Shown here piece by piece: positions 1 to 13,350 of a stretch of DNA of 64,000 nt; position 1 is the stretch's first letter, and each line of letters opens with the position of its first letter. The translations under genes were made by a program, and so were the position numbers. Below the pieces are notes generated by a model. That model searched no databases. It was not told where the DNA came from and saw nothing but the letters and a program-made list of their open reading frames with translations. Source of the DNA: Aquilaria yunnanensis (Eukaryota; Streptophyta; Magnoliopsida; Malvales; Thymelaeaceae); the NCBI GenBank assembly GCA_039654915.1, contig CM077599.1:17238501-17302500 (forward strand), written 5' to 3'.

Positions 1-107
1 TTTATAAATAATTATTTAAATAATTTTTTTCTCCTAAGTTTTGGCCGTTGCTAGTCTTGCATCTGCCTAACTCCCCCGAGCCTAAAAAACCCTTGACTCT
101 GCCACTG
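1..107. mobile_element. right end of a hAT-type MITE in the last visible BAG6 intron
   Basis: Read on the minus strand, this starts CAGTGGCAGAGTC, a terminus type close to the CAGTGGCGGAGC end of the complete hAT MITE at 58357-58544. The other end and target duplication lie outside the window. It sits in the intron after exon 315-163, so it need not disturb the protein. Confidence 0.55.
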
Positions 108-162
108 CACAATAGGGCAAAAACCTAGAAGTTGGGCAAGGGTTGAGTTGATGAAAACTTAC

Positions 163-2903
163 GTTTACAAGACTTTCGCTGCAGATTAGTTCCAGAAGGT
201 CTTGAGCATTCCTTTCATTGCCTACCAACCGAAGGGCATTCTCAAAAACGATTGGGAATACATCTTCTAGTGAATTAAAATTTTCCACATCCTGAGCAAT
301 TTCTTGGATGTCAATCTAAAAGACATGAAGGAAAGAGAATCATTGTTACACAGGCCTTATAATCAATAAACACATGAGGCATGGCAACCAAGGAGAGATG
401 AGCAAGCAGAAAGGACTAACAGCAGAAAATGGGATGAGAATGCAAGGTGTACCATTCTACATCTTGCAGACAAACCTGAAAATTATCGTAGTTTGGCTTG
501 TCACTTCTGCTAGATCCCCTCTCACCAGACTGCATGAGTGCTTCAGGTTCAGAGGTATTCATCCCACGGCCAATGGCCTGGGAAACTATAGGCATCATTT
601 GCTGAACCACTTGCGCCAGATTGAAGCCTCCACTTTGGCCTCTGCCCGACTCAGAGAACATGTTTCCAAGTCCCTGGCCATCAACCTGCTGAGCAATTTG
701 ACTGACAGTGTTCATGATTTGGGGACTCTGTGCAAGTTGCTGCAACATATTTCTCAGTATGTCTGGTGAACCAACACCAGTTTGCTGTGAAACTCCTGTC
801 AACAGACCATCCAATGCAGGGCTCCGTAGAACTTGAGAGACAGCAGCACCACTGTCAAATTGATCACACCCTTGGTCAATAGAAGTCCTGCCACTCTCGA
901 CAACTGGACCACTTGAAGATATGTTATTTCGCTCCATTCCACGCACAGCAGAGCTATGAGATGCAAGAGCTTGCAAAATGTGCTCTCCACTTGCACTACT
1001 GTTCAAGTTCTGATCAGAAGCACTAGCTGTTCCACTACCCTCACTTTTTCCTGATGGTTTGGTCTTGGCTCGCCTCTGATATATCAAACATCAGAACTTC
1101 AATATCTTATCTAAGAAACTACGTCTGGAAAATGTGACACACCTGGTCCTTATACACAACCTAAAAAGTTCAAAAATCCATTAAAATGTAAAGGAGACAA
1201 TAGGCCACCTTAAGTTCCAAACCTCCCAGCCCCAAGCCAAGAGGAACAGATTGGGCACGTTCCTCACTGGATCTCACCGAACCTTCCGATGTTTCCTGTG
1301 ATATAAGATCACTTTCTCCACTTAAGCCTGAGGCTTCTCCGGCTGAGCGCATTGAAGCTCCTTCAACAGTCTCATTAATCTTGTCTTGGCTCACTTCAGA
1401 TTCAGAATGCTGAAACCAAACCTGGGTTATTAGAGGAAATAGAGAAGCACAGAGGAGCATGTAACATTGTGCTTGTAAACCATACCTTGTGACCCTCATT
1501 TTCAGGTGTGACGCCGAACAATGCAACACTAGGGCCTTCAGCTGACACAGGCCCAATGTGGTTTGTCTGGTCACTGCCTGAATCATTACCTGCAATAGTT
1601 TCAGATACAATTCAATAAATGAAACTGCCGAATGAGTTAAGTACATATAACATTAAAGATGAGTTTTCAAATGAGAAATTACCTGATGCAGCAGGGCTTT
1701 CCCCTTGCATGTTTTCAACAAAATTCCTAAGTTGCGAGCTGTATTCAGCAATGGAAGAAGATAACAATGGCTCAGAGCTTTGCTGGGAAGCAGAAACTGT
1801 ACCAGATAGTCCTGTACTTTGCACAGCTGGAAGATGTGCAGGAACAGTTGCTGCAATGACATTTCTCAGAGGTAAAACTCTCACTGAACCAGAGCCAGCA
1901 CTGTTACTACGTTCTCCATGCGTACCTTCTCCATTGCTTGTCCTGTTACCCACTGCTGAAGCAACAGTGGCCAAACCGGTGCCTGATGAATCACTTTATC
2001 ATTTTAGTAAATGAAAGAGAAATCTGGACGGGAAAGGGAAAAAAAATACAGTTTCTGAATGGATCTAACCCACCAGCATGTATGTGGATATTTATGTGCC
2101 TGGGGGCACCTCCAGTCCCAACGGGACCTAGAGTAATGGGATTTTGGGGAAAACTTGGACCACTAAAAAGGGAAGTTGCTTGAAGAGGAAAGGGCTGCAA
2201 ACAATCAAATCTAAACATCATCAACATGACAGTTATTACATTTCAATCACGTCACAGTTACAAAGCAAACTCATCATGATATATCAGTGATAAATTTCCA
2301 GGGTGGGCACATTTTTTAACTCCACAATACAATTTTTATACTATAAGAACACCTTCTAGCATGCGGTGTTAAAACCACAAATATAAGCAATCCATCCAAA
2401 ACATAGCAACAGGTCCTCAAAGCCACAAGATAAAAGCAGCACGCATGTTTTGAACTCTAATACAAGCAAGACCATTTGTTCTTCACCATAAATGTAACCC
2501 TAACCTTGCAATCCAAATATAAATTAGGAAGGTTTTAAAGAGGCTGACAACAAAGAGTATGAACATCTAACTCCAAAAAGTTGGTGACACTTGAAATCCA
2601 GTCCAAAAACATTACAAATGCCTATATCAATTATACCCCGCAAGGATTTTCCCATTCAAATCATAAAAGGAATATGCTAAGTACATTTTAGGTCTTTATT
2701 TTGAAATTATTTTTTCCACTTTAGTGTCTAAGGTTCATCCTTTATCATTTCAATACCTTGGTTAGGATCATTCAAAATCAACATGAAACTTTAGTTAATA
2801 ATTAAATGTACAAACCAATTAGTGGCTGCTCCTCCAATTCTTTAAGAGCAAAGTTGACTACTACAGAATCCAGGACTTGATCTTGTTTGTTTGTTTGATT
2901 TTT

Positions 2904-2934
<31 letters not shown>

Positions 2935-5900
2935 GGGGAAGAAAAAAGCACAACCAGGTCAGTCAGACGAGGCCAAGCAGTAGAATTGGTAATAAAGACG
3001 ATATTCCTTTATTTGAAATATCTCTAAAGAATCCAGAACCCCTACTTTATTATTTGATATACATACATACATACATACTTATTTTTATTTATGTTGTCTA
3101 TTCTCTATATTTTATATTTTGTTATAGTAGTATTTACAAAATATAAAGCTCACAAGATATGCATAAAAGCTGAAAAAAGAACCAGTGCTTTAAAATTCAA
3201 GCAAAAAGCAGATAAATGGATGTAGTTGTTCATAAAAGTTGTATGTATACGAACAAGATGAGCAATCCATATTGTTCTCTTGAAGACAAGCTTTACCAAC
3301 ATACCAAATACAGCCACTTCATTTGCCATATTAGTCCAGGTTGATTTCTTTCCCTTTTTTTCTTTAATTCGAAACAGTTGTTGGATTAATCTGGTTTTTA
3401 CTCTAGTCTTGGTTCAATTTATAGGGTACAAGCTCACCTCTATCCGGTACAGGACAGTAACATATGCCCATACCTTAAACAGTTTGTTTCATTTCCTTCT
3501 GTTTTTTGATGCATAAATCCAACCAAAAACAAATTCCCATTGCCTACAATAATATTTGCCCAACGAAACACCCCCAAGAAACACAAATCTAAACCAAAGA
3601 GCTCCCTTACCCAACTATAGGAAAGTGGACATGTGAACTCAAAGAATAAGCATTTTGGATTACTAAGAGACCGTAAAAGCAGCAATTTTGAACAAGAAAA
3701 CTATCATAAACAGGAATTAATTCATGTGAAATTTCTCGACATCAAGTTAACTTGATGCCAGAAAGGTATTACATACCTGAACCATGAGAGGATTTGGACC
3801 AGATGGAGATATATAAACTGCTGGTCCTGAGTGTACTGCAGATTCCAACTGCAAAATGTGACACAGGACGCACAATTTCAAACAATGTAAATTAGCCAGG
3901 GATCTAGATTAGCCCATTATATAGAAAGCTTTAAGGTATGAAGTAGCAAGCACATACCGGAGAATGACCCATGCGCAATGTCAACATGGACCTACCAAGC
4001 TCTAGAAGGAGAGCACCAAAATGTTGCATGGCACGTCCTACTTGGACTGCTTCCGTCTGGATTTGCCCCCTCACTGACTGATCAGAAGACTCCCTTTCTC
4101 GCTCTAATCGTCCTGCAATGTGCTACAAAGTGGCATCAACATGCAAATAGAAGGAATGAGAAATCTGTCAAAGTATCAAATTTGAATTGGAAATATGAGC
4201 ATAAGAAACCTGCAGTTAGAAACATAATAGAAAAGTTCTTTGAAGCCAACAGTATTTGCCCTTACCAATTGTAAAGAGCAAAACCATCAAAAACATTGAA
4301 CCCAGAAAATTCGTCCACATAAGGGAAGTGCTTACTGATAGTGCAGCAACAGCATGATCACTGAGAAGCCGTTCTGCCTGTCGCAAGACAATACTCAATG
4401 CTTCAGGTGTAGCAAAACCCCGTGAATCGGGAGGTAAACTCACGCTTGGTAGATCTCCTGCAACTGCAGTGGTTGGGTTCTGTAGATACCCTGCATGGTC
4501 CAGAACAAATTATTTATGCAATCACTGTTGAAACATAAAGCACTAGGTGCTATAGGAATATTCACCGCTTTGAGAAAGTGTTTGCTCCAGGCTGTTCATG
4601 AACTCACAAAGAGTATTTAAAGAACCAGGAATTGGCTGAAATAATTACATATGTATATTAAAAAAACAAGAAAAATAATTAGTTTTTAGACCATTTAGCT
4701 TATGATTGTCTTAGGAAACACATAAACAAAATAGACAATAAAAGCCAGTACCGAAGCAAGAGATGGGATAGGTATGGCTGGTGCTGTTGGAAGTGTATTA
4801 GGAATTTGTGGTGGAAATTGAAACGATTGACTGGAGGCAGGTTGTGCAGACTGTGTCTGATTTCCACCTTGATTCTGACTAGTAGAACTTCTTGGCATCC
4901 CGTTACCTTCATTCCCCTGCGGAGCCTGAAGCAAAGCACAATTCACACCAATTATAGGAAGGATCCAATCCCACAGTTGAAGATAACACTCAAAAAATAA
5001 TAAATATATGACTTACCAAAGTAGAGGACTGTGCACCAATACTGCCATTACTCAATGGCTGCCCACCAACTCCAAAAGAACTTAAAACAGCACCAATTAC
5101 CTGTAAGTTGGAAAGAATTGAGAAATTTATAAGCCAAAATTTTCCTTACTAATCACATTGCAATTATTTTCTTAAAAGGAGAAGGATGGGAAAGACACAC
5201 CCGACTGAGGTCAGGAACACCTTCACCTTGATCCCCAACATTAAATGTTCCCAGAACAACACTATGCGAAATTTGGCCAAGACGGTTCCGCATCACACCG
5301 GCATTAGCATCATTTCCTACCAATTTTCAACAAGCAAATAGTTTCTTTAATTTTTCAAAAATTTCCGAACTTGAGACAGCACAGCCTAGGATGTACTACC
5401 GCCAGAATTGTGGGTCTGATTCGCACCTCCAGCACTGGTATCAGCAGATGCTTGTGATTGTGATGGCTGCCTTTCCACTAAATGCAATGTGCAACCATTC
5501 TCGACATCTAATAGCCATTAAGGATACGGAGTTCAGAGTAATAAGGGAAATGGACAATGACAAGCACAATTTTATTATCCAGGCCAGGAATTTTACTCTC
5601 TGTTTTCATCACCAGCCAACAAGGAATATGAAGGTCAGGCATACCAAAGTTACAGAGGAAACATAAATTATTTACAACAAATGCGAATATAATATATAGC
5701 CAGTGACTGTCTCATGATATTACCAATCTCCAGGAATACCAGAAATGAGGACAAGGTCAAAGAATTAACTTAACGAAGGGGCAAGAATCTTACATTCGCA
5801 TCGCCAAGACTGGCAAAGTTGCAAACCACAAAAATTAATCAGTAGTAACTGCCATACTTTTGACTAAACTGTTAAGCAGCAATTTTAACATTCTTCTAGA

Positions 5901-6356
5901 TAAAGAGAAATGCAACTTAGTAATAACACATCCACCTAATATATTTTACTCTTCAAGATACAGTTCAAACTACAAGGTTAAGCTACATCAATGATAACTC
6001 AAGCTTTGCTAATAACAGGATACGGTACTCAGAGACGAGATGATCATCCTTCAGGACTTTCCCCCGGTAAATAAGGCGCTGCTGAACCACTGGAACACCG
6101 ATTTCATTAGCTATTTTCTCCTTGAACTCAGAAACCAGCATCTGAAATCATTCGATCAATGATCGCATTAACTAAAATCTCAACAAATACTTCTATAGAA
6201 AATAAGAATTTCATTAAGAGAACCAGCAGTTACATTTTTGTCAACTTCAAAGCTAAAAATTTGTGAATCCAGTGTCTTGATCTTGAGCTCAACCACATCT
6301 GAGCTTCCTCCAGGAAGGTTTCCAGAGCTTGAACCTTCATTGGGGCACTCGGCCAT
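163..6356 (-). CDS. CIP73: BAG6/Scythe-type ubiquitin-like domain protein (CIP73-like), 3'-partial
   Basis: Sixteen coding exons (minus strand, 5' to 3'): 6356-6234, 6141-6024, 5507-5400, 5316-5201, 5100-5017, 4925-4752, 4635-4566, 4490-4336, 4122-3958, 3848-3777, 2194-2074, 1982-1683, 1589-1486, 1409-1209, 1075-476, 315-163. Every junction is GT-AG and all phases agree, giving 888 codons without a stop. Residues about 21-95 are a ubiquitin-like fold (VELKIKTLDSQ, QQRLIYRGKVLKDD, TLHLVERQP). Residues about 243-371 match the BAG6 middle domain (DUF3538), with LRQAERLLSDH and an RLERERESS helix. The rest is Ser/Gln/Gly-rich low complexity, as in the family. BAG6 proteins are chaperone holdases for quality control of mislocalised proteins; the Lotus homologue binds the symbiosis kinase CCaMK. 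The start at 6356 lies just before the UBL. The last visible exon ends in a good donor (GTAAGT), so the C-terminal exon(s) lie outside the window. Confidence 0.93.
2195..3776 (-). other. large intron of the BAG6-like gene with a GT/poly-G tract
   Basis: At about 1.6 kb this is the longest coding-region intron of the gene. It holds a (TG)n tract followed by a run of about 20 G at roughly 2905-2938, and a short CATA repeat at 3059-3078. No exon-like frame with family similarity was found inside it. Confidence 0.7.
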
Positions 6357-7372
6357 GATAGTGCAAGAGCAACAAGACTTCTGCTTCCAAACACAACAAA
6401 TAAGTCTGAAGGATATGAAACAATCTCATCATATAATCAAAGTATTCAAAACAGACTAACACAGACAATTGAGACCAAGAATGGACATCATAAATAAATT
6501 CCTTACCACAGCACATTCTTCAATACAACCATCTGCTACTTATCTAACATAGGTAAGAAACACTTATATAATGTTCAACATGATCAGACATGACAGAGAT
6601 AAAAATTGACACTATCATGTTTCAAATCTCTCCAGGGTGCAAAGACATATAACAAGTGAATGATAAATGATGTTGCAACCAACAAAAATCACAAGGGCCC
6701 ATAACTAAGGCAGCACATTATAATTAGTGGAATTAGTAGCACTGAAACAAGAAGCATTATCATGAACCTTACTAGTTTATCAGATTATGAGAAACTCAAA
6801 ATAACGGTCGATAAGGTGTCCTACTTCAAGCTACATTGGCAAATGGTTGCCATTTCAGGGCAACAAGTCATCGCCACATAAAACCTCCGTAATCATGGCA
6901 AGTTTTCTCAACTAAAGAAGACAAGTAATACCCTCATTCAACGCTAAAATGTCACAGGGTTTCTTGGGTTTTCTTTACCATACAATGGATGGCAAAACGG
7001 AACTACGAATCTATGATCACCTCAAACATCAAATATATGAGTGTATCCCCATTACCTTAAGGTTTCTCATGCACCAGATGCAAAATCTTTGTAGATAAGA
7101 ACAGGACAAAACATCAAAAGCAAAGAGCTAAACAATCATATTCATGAAGATGGAAGATCGAAACAAACCCTAAACAAATCTAAAAGATACCATACCTGTA
7201 AACGAACCAGAAAACTGAACGATTAGAATTTAGAACGAACCTTTAGAAGAAAGCCAAAATTAGATGTTGTAAGGCCTACAAGACTAGGAGATCCGGCCGA
7301 CAGAAAGGCAAGAGTAGCAGCTCGAAATCCTTCCAGCGTAAGCAAAGCACTTAAGTTGGGTTAACGATGGCC
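6357..7372 (-). other. 5' UTR and leader intron of the BAG6-like gene (inferred)
   Basis: A good 3' splice site (GCAG at 6384-6381) lies 24 bases before the start codon, so the first coding exon probably begins at 6380. A plausible donor (AAG/GTTCGT, minus strand) lies near 7240, giving a leader intron of about 860 bases and an untranslated first exon of roughly 7240-7370. No long open frame is seen here on either strand. The exon ends are inferred from splice signals only. Confidence 0.55.
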
Positions 7373-7396
7373 AAGACTTTGGCGGAGATTTGTCTG

Positions 7397-7404
7397 TTTA
7401 TAAT
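7397..7404 (-). promoter_or_regulatory. putative TATA box of the BAG6-like gene
   Basis: Minus-strand ATTATAAA sits about 25-35 bases upstream of the likely transcription start (around 7365-7372) and upstream of the inferred untranslated first exon. The position fits, but TATA-like words are common in AT-rich plant DNA. Confidence 0.4.
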
Positions 7405-7409
7405 AGTCG

Positions 7410-9620
7410 GCTCTGGAAGCATCTAGATAGACCGGCCGCAGGTGATCCGGCGTGACTACACGACGTCGTGTGGTCTGGTTGGAGATTGCAATATCCAAAT
7501 TTTTTGTATTAGTGATTCATGTTAGAGTTTTGAAATGTTATATAACGGTAGGTTTTACGTTTTAACTTTAGTTTTACCGTTAAAAAATTACTTAAAACTT
7601 TAAAGTTAATCATAAAATTGTTTTCAAACAAGGGCCACTACCACAAGTGATTTTAATTTAATGGACTTGTATCTCGGTTATTTGACCTCTGACTAAAGTG
7701 TCAGAGGGATATAGAGGAGATTGGAGGTTTAAATTTCAACCCGCTTATTTTCTCATATAATACTCTAATACTAATTTAGATGTCTATTAAATCTCAAAAA
7801 ATCATGCATTCCCCTCTAGATATTATATTATACACATATATATAATTAGACATACTAAGATACCAATAAGTTTTCATATATAATCCACATTTGTCCCAAT
7901 AATTTGACAAAATTGTCCCTGATCAAAACTCTCTCTCTCTCTCTTACTTAAAAAACCTACCTTATTCCCGCCAGTGTCAAATAGTCATCATCTCTAGATC
8001 TTTTGTTGCTACTCATCTCCAAATCACAACATGGTTGTGCTCCTTCAAATCTCACAATCGCCATGCGCTTTTAGATCTCACCAATAGTCATTCGTCTTCA
8101 AATCTTGCTATCATTGCCTGCCTATTGATCATAACACCGTCACTCTAGATTCGTTGATTATTGCCTCAAGATCGTGCCATCTCTGCCTCCCATTCATCTT
8201 AATCATCATCATACCTTCAAGCACCACTATGTCGTTCCTCTCTCATCCCTAACCAAATCATACATAGGAACTATCTTTATAAGTGTCACAAACAAAGATC
8301 CTAAGTGTCTAAACAAATTGGTGAAAGTATTTGAATAAGTATTTATAAGCGTCTGAAATAATATGCAAACAATTCATTCTCTTCAGATAATATACAGACC
8401 ATTTATTCTCTTTAAAAATAATATGTAAAAGTGTTTAAAATAAATATATTAAAGTATCTATAACAATGTATAAAAGTGACTAAAGTAATATGAAAATAAT
8501 TTATTATATTAAAAAATGAAAGTATGTGGAACAATAAATAAAAGTATCTGAATAAATATATAAAAGTGTCTAATGTTATATATAAAAATGACTACAATAA
8601 AAAATTTGTTATTTTCAAATTTAAAATGTCTAAAAGAATAAGCCAAAATGTCTAAATAAATTTGTAATAGTGTCTTAACAAAAATACAAAAGTGTAAATG
8701 AATATGTAAAAGTAAAAAATTGCACCTTGTCTTTTCCTGAAAGGCTTCTCCCTTTTTTGTTTTGTGATCGGGAAAGATTTCTGTTTATTTCTTAGCCGAC
8801 GATTGGGATCGCACTTTTATCTCTATAAATCATCTATTTTCTACATAATCCGATTTGCTTAAGATCTGGATCTCACTGTCAATTGCTCTATTTCTCAGTC
8901 ACTCTTTTTCTTATTCAAGGGCTGCAATCACTCTTTGATCTCACTCTTAATTGCTCCATTTCAGCCATCATTTCTACAATTTTGGAAAGATGATGAAGGT
9001 GGCTTTTAACTTCTTTTTTGGTGGAGAACTCGATGCAATCTTTGGGGGTTCATGGAAGCCCTATGCGGGGTGGTGGTCGGGGTGATTGGTTTCCACATTA
9101 GGAGTGGCAAGAGTTATGTAGGCAATCTTTGCCATTGCAAGAGCTACAACTAGAGTTTCACAAGTGATACTGCAATCACATGAGTCGTCAGGGTAAATTG
9201 AGAGGAGGTTCCCTTAGGGAATTGTCAAACAAAGAAGGCCCATGATTGGAGAGAAAATCGAGAAAAGTGGCTTGAGAAAACCAAATATCATTTAGGGTGA
9301 GGATAAATTTGGAAAATCATCCATATGCCTATTTACACATGTGTTTACAGTAGCCATGACATTTTTTTTTCCTTACATACAAGTACCTTCTAACCCTTAT
9401 ACTTAATATAGATGCTTGTGATTACCAAAAAAAAAAATTCTCATTTATTCTTTTATATAAATACCTCCTCACCCCTTATACCTTTTTATAGATGCTTCTA
9501 ATTACAAAAAAAAAAAAAAATCAATCGGCTAGTTTAATCTCCATTAATGGTGATTCTAACTATCATACCTTGGACAATATTTTAATGGTGCAAGATTAGG
9601 AGAGAATTCAAAATTTAATA
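7410..9620. other. intergenic, AT-rich; degenerate AAGTGTCTAAA repeats
   Basis: No gene is supported. About fourteen loosely spaced variants of AAGTGTCTAAA lie at 8300-8700, a short (CT)n at 7930-7944, and two similar blocks of CTTATAC-like sequence ending in poly-A at 9370-9520. It resembles decayed repeat DNA, but I cannot assign a family. Confidence 0.5.
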
Positions 9621-9636
9621 ACAATTCTTTTTAATA

Positions 9637-9905
9637 TATCAATTTAGTTAAAAAATGATTTATTTTTATGTTTAAATTTTTTGTTGGAAACCAAATTTAT
9701 TAAAATTTAATATTATGTGGGTGTAATAATCTATTGAAAATAAATTTTTATAATGTTATTAAATATTTATGAAAATTTCTTTTTTAATGACTAAAAAATT
9801 CATAAAAATCTACTAAAATTAGAAAAGTTTTAGTTTCAATACATTTTTACACTACGAATAAACTATTTTTTTATTAAATTCACTTAAATTAAAACTAATT
9901 TGGTG
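9637..9905. repeat. degenerate foldback MITE (same family as 28945-29306)
   Basis: AT-rich sequence with the shared internal block TAATAATCTATTGAAAAT and a right end related to TTAAATTAAAACTAATTTGG. It resembles the foldback elements at 13351-14790 and 28945-29306. Ends are approximate. Confidence 0.45.
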
Positions 9906-11832
9906 TAAACTTTCAACTCTTCACTTCCCAATGACGTGGCTAGGCCTTCACACTAATCGAACAAGCCTTCAAACCTTTTTCCTTTTTTTTGTGGCCACCT
10001 AATTCACATTGGTCATTTATACAACTTGGTGAGTTCCTATAATGTACTCCCATAATAAGCAAGGGAATTATTTTCTAGGCTAAATAAGAGAAAATTAATT
10101 GAAGGATGAACTATGCTCAAGGATTTATATGGTGCATAAATGTAGCAATGTTTTTTTTACTTATAAACAAATTAAAAATTACATAAAAATGGGAGGAGTT
10201 GATAAATTGTGGGCTAGAGACAAATACGTTAATGGAAACTAATTATCAAGTAGCAAGTAAGAGTCCCCATGATGGCTTGAAGTTGTTGAGGCAAATTTGC
10301 CAACTCTGGGCTTAAAGCAAGCAAACTTCAAAGAGCTATAAGAACTTGAGTGTAATCCAAGAGAGTGATGATAACCTGCAAGGTTGAAATGACAAACAAG
10401 ACGAATAACACCCAAAATAGTAATAAGTTCAACCTCAAAAGCTAATTCACAATGATGAACTAGTTGACCTCTTTGTGCTGGGGGAGTAGTAATGCCATCC
10501 AGAGTTGGGCCACTGCACCTAGTTGAGTAGACTATGCACCATCAACAATGAAAATGATTGAGACCAAACTAATTGATGCTCCTAAACAATGATTTAATGA
10601 ATTAATGAAGAATGAAGTGAATAGTTTGGTTGTCTTTAACAACAAGGATTTGTTAAAGCAAAGACTCACATCTAGCAATAATAGAAAGGTTGTGAAATGA
10701 AGCATTACAAAATACACATTAATTTTGACCTAACCATATAGACTAAAAAGTAAAGGCTAAGAATGCAATCCAATCATACTGCCAATATCCCAAGGAAAGC
10801 TAAGCATTAAATTGTGGTCCAACATAAAAATTTCCTCATACTGAGGAAACGCTAAGGCAATTCCAAAAAATAATGTTCAAAGGTTTCAATTTCAAAGTGG
10901 AACCGAGTGCAAATAGGATTGAAATGACCTCTATGGGTAGCCAGATTGTTAGAATATTAACAAGTAGTGGTGTACATTATTCGACCAAAATAGAAAAAAA
11001 AATTGGAAAATTGAATTAATTCAATTTTTCGATTTAATTTTGGTTAAAATTAAACTTTTAAAAATTGGTTTTGGTTAGATGGGTTGGTAAATTGGTTACC
11101 GAATTAACTAAATTTTTGTTTATGTTTTTGGGCTTCTATTGCCTCTTAGCCCACCAACACTTAATGTTCAAACCCAAAAGGCTTAACCCAACCCTAAATA
11201 TTAACTCATCTTTTATCTATCACCCTCATTCCTCATCTTCAATGTCTTGAGTTGTGACGTGTATGAACCTTCACTTTCCCAACTTGACCGTAACGCCCTC
11301 ATCCCTTGTCACTGCCTTTCTACCGATCCCCCACTTATGGGTTTAGTTAACAACATTGAGTCTGCTGTTTCTAGTTTGATCTTGCCCCTCCCCACATTCT
11401 AGTCCCTCACCTGCAGCCTTGGTCTAGTATGTGGCTTTTGTTTTTGTTATTTTTTTTGTCAATGTACTTGATTGTTTGATTTAATTTTATGCGAATAAGT
11501 CATCATTAGAAAACAATTCTTATGGTGCAGTTTTATTGCTTTGTTTATCAGATGAATAATATGTGGTTTATTGTTGTTTTTTTCTACTTTCTTTTCATCA
11601 ACATACTGGTTTCCAAGCATTTATCTAAAAAATTCTGGTGTAATTAGCAAATTATATATCAACTTTTTCTTCACGACTTAATCATTGTATATTGCCTTAC
11701 TTATATTCAACCAAAAAGCATGACACGAAGTAATCAAACTATAATTATATGTATGATACATACACACAAACAACTTTATAGCATTGTTCTATTTAAGTGT
11801 TTGGGAGCTAATTTGAGGTGTTAATTTTAATA
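9906..11832. other. intergenic; no gene supported
   Basis: The stretch 10250-10560 is less AT-rich and may be decayed coding DNA (minus strand), but frames are broken and no family is recognised. At about 10970-11110 lies a GGTT/AATT-rich block like the ends of old hAT or Helitron repeats. The rest shows nothing. Confidence 0.45.
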
Positions 11833-12228
11833 CTCAAGATGAGCTCAACTAAACAATCAGGCAATGCAAGATTTTAAAATTTTTAAAGATTATTCAATAG
11901 CTTTATTTTCTCAATTACTCTAGTCATTTAATTATATAAGTGATAAGTATTTTAAGAAAATATGGATGTATCTCTGTATATGACAATTAAGGTTACTAAT
12001 TTGGATTCTCAAGAAGAAAGTTCAACATTACTCAAGATGAGCTCAACTAAACAATCAGGCAATGCAAGATTTTAAAATTTTTAAAGATTATTCAATAGCT
12101 TTATTTTCTCAATTACTCTAGTCATTTAATTATATAAGTGATAAGTATTTTAAGAAAATATGGATGTATCTCTATATATGACAATTAATGTTACTAATTT
12201 GGATTCTCAAGAAGAAAGTTCAACATTA
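11833..12228. repeat. 198-bp direct tandem duplication (two copies)
   Basis: Copy 1 (11833-12030) and copy 2 (12031-12228) are the same 198 bases with only two mismatches that I can see (CTCTG versus CTCTA, and AAGG versus AATG). The near identity points to a recent local duplication. There is no open frame inside. Confidence 0.93.
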
Positions 12229-12871
12229 GCAACCACCAGTTCTTTTCACTCTCATACACTAATTGAGAATGCTCTTCCCATGGTTGCTCCATCTTCTTCA
12301 AAAGAACTAATCTAAGATCATCTTTGTGGAAGCACTTCACCAAATGACTACAATGAATGATCATAAAACAATGTAAGAATATTTATTGTGTCAAAAAATA
12401 TGTTGCCGATCCAAGAAGTAAGGAAACTAGTTCAACACTAGCTCATATTCCAAAATTTGCTACCACTACTCTTTCCTCCCACCTCATGTTTTAAATTCAT
12501 TTGTTGTATTTATTTTTGTTCTAATCACCTAAAAAGAAAAATAAAGCTTATAATAATTTTAATCATTTTTCTCTGTAAGCAACTTCACTTTAAATGCATT
12601 AAATGACAAACAGTGTAAGTGATCCTCCAACTTAAAATAATTTCTATTTTGATCATTACCCTTAAAACCGTCCTTATTTGATCCCTCATGTTTAAAAATA
12701 TTTTATGTTGGTTATTTTCTTCCCGAGCTTTGCTGGGACTGATGGTATCATGTAACTTGTTTTTGTTATTCATAATATCTTACAAATTATATGGTACTGT
12801 ACTATTAAGAGAAAATGTTTGCTTCTTTGGGATCTAGAGGGCTATTAAACTAACAAACTAACAAATATTTA

Positions 12872-13123
12872 CTCCACCCATTATACTAATATTGCTTCAT
12901 TTGGTTTGGCGCAGAGATTAAAAAAGTAGAAAAGGTTTGTGCATTATTTTTACTTTTGCCCTTAACTTTTTACACATAAATAATAAAAAAAGTTGAAAAA
13001 AATGAATATTGAAATGATAGTTTGAAGATTAGTTGGCTAAAGTAAGTTACTAGATATGAAATTTTGCAAAGACTTAGGATGGCTTAAATAGAAAAAAGAA
13101 CAAGTTTTTTAGGATGAATGGAG
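12872..13123. mobile_element. Stowaway-like MITE
   Basis: The element starts CTCCACCCATTATA and ends TTAGGATGAATGGAG, which are imperfect inverted repeats of the Stowaway type (related to the CTCCCTCCGTCC class). It is flanked by TA on both sides. About 252 bp, no coding capacity. Confidence 0.6.
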
Positions 13124-13350
13124 TATATTATAGATGAATTAATTAAAGACAAAGTTCGAACTTCGAACTTACACCCTTATCCCTTAACCACTTTATCAAG
13201 TGTTTGAAACATCATTGTCAATATTGATTCAAATCATTATCAGGAACTTCCATGCCACATAAGTTCAAGAAAAAATAGGTGACAATTGGCCTTGACTCTT
13301 ATTCTTGATGGTTGCTGACCATAGATAAACATTTTATCTTTTAAGTTCTT

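Noticed and set aside
374..769. Plus-strand open frame of 131 codons across the left end
   Set aside because: It is antisense to the large 600-base exon of the BAG6-like gene and has no family character.
2877..3146. Open frame with a poly-Gly stretch
   Set aside because: Produced by the TG/poly-G tract inside an intron of the BAG6-like gene.
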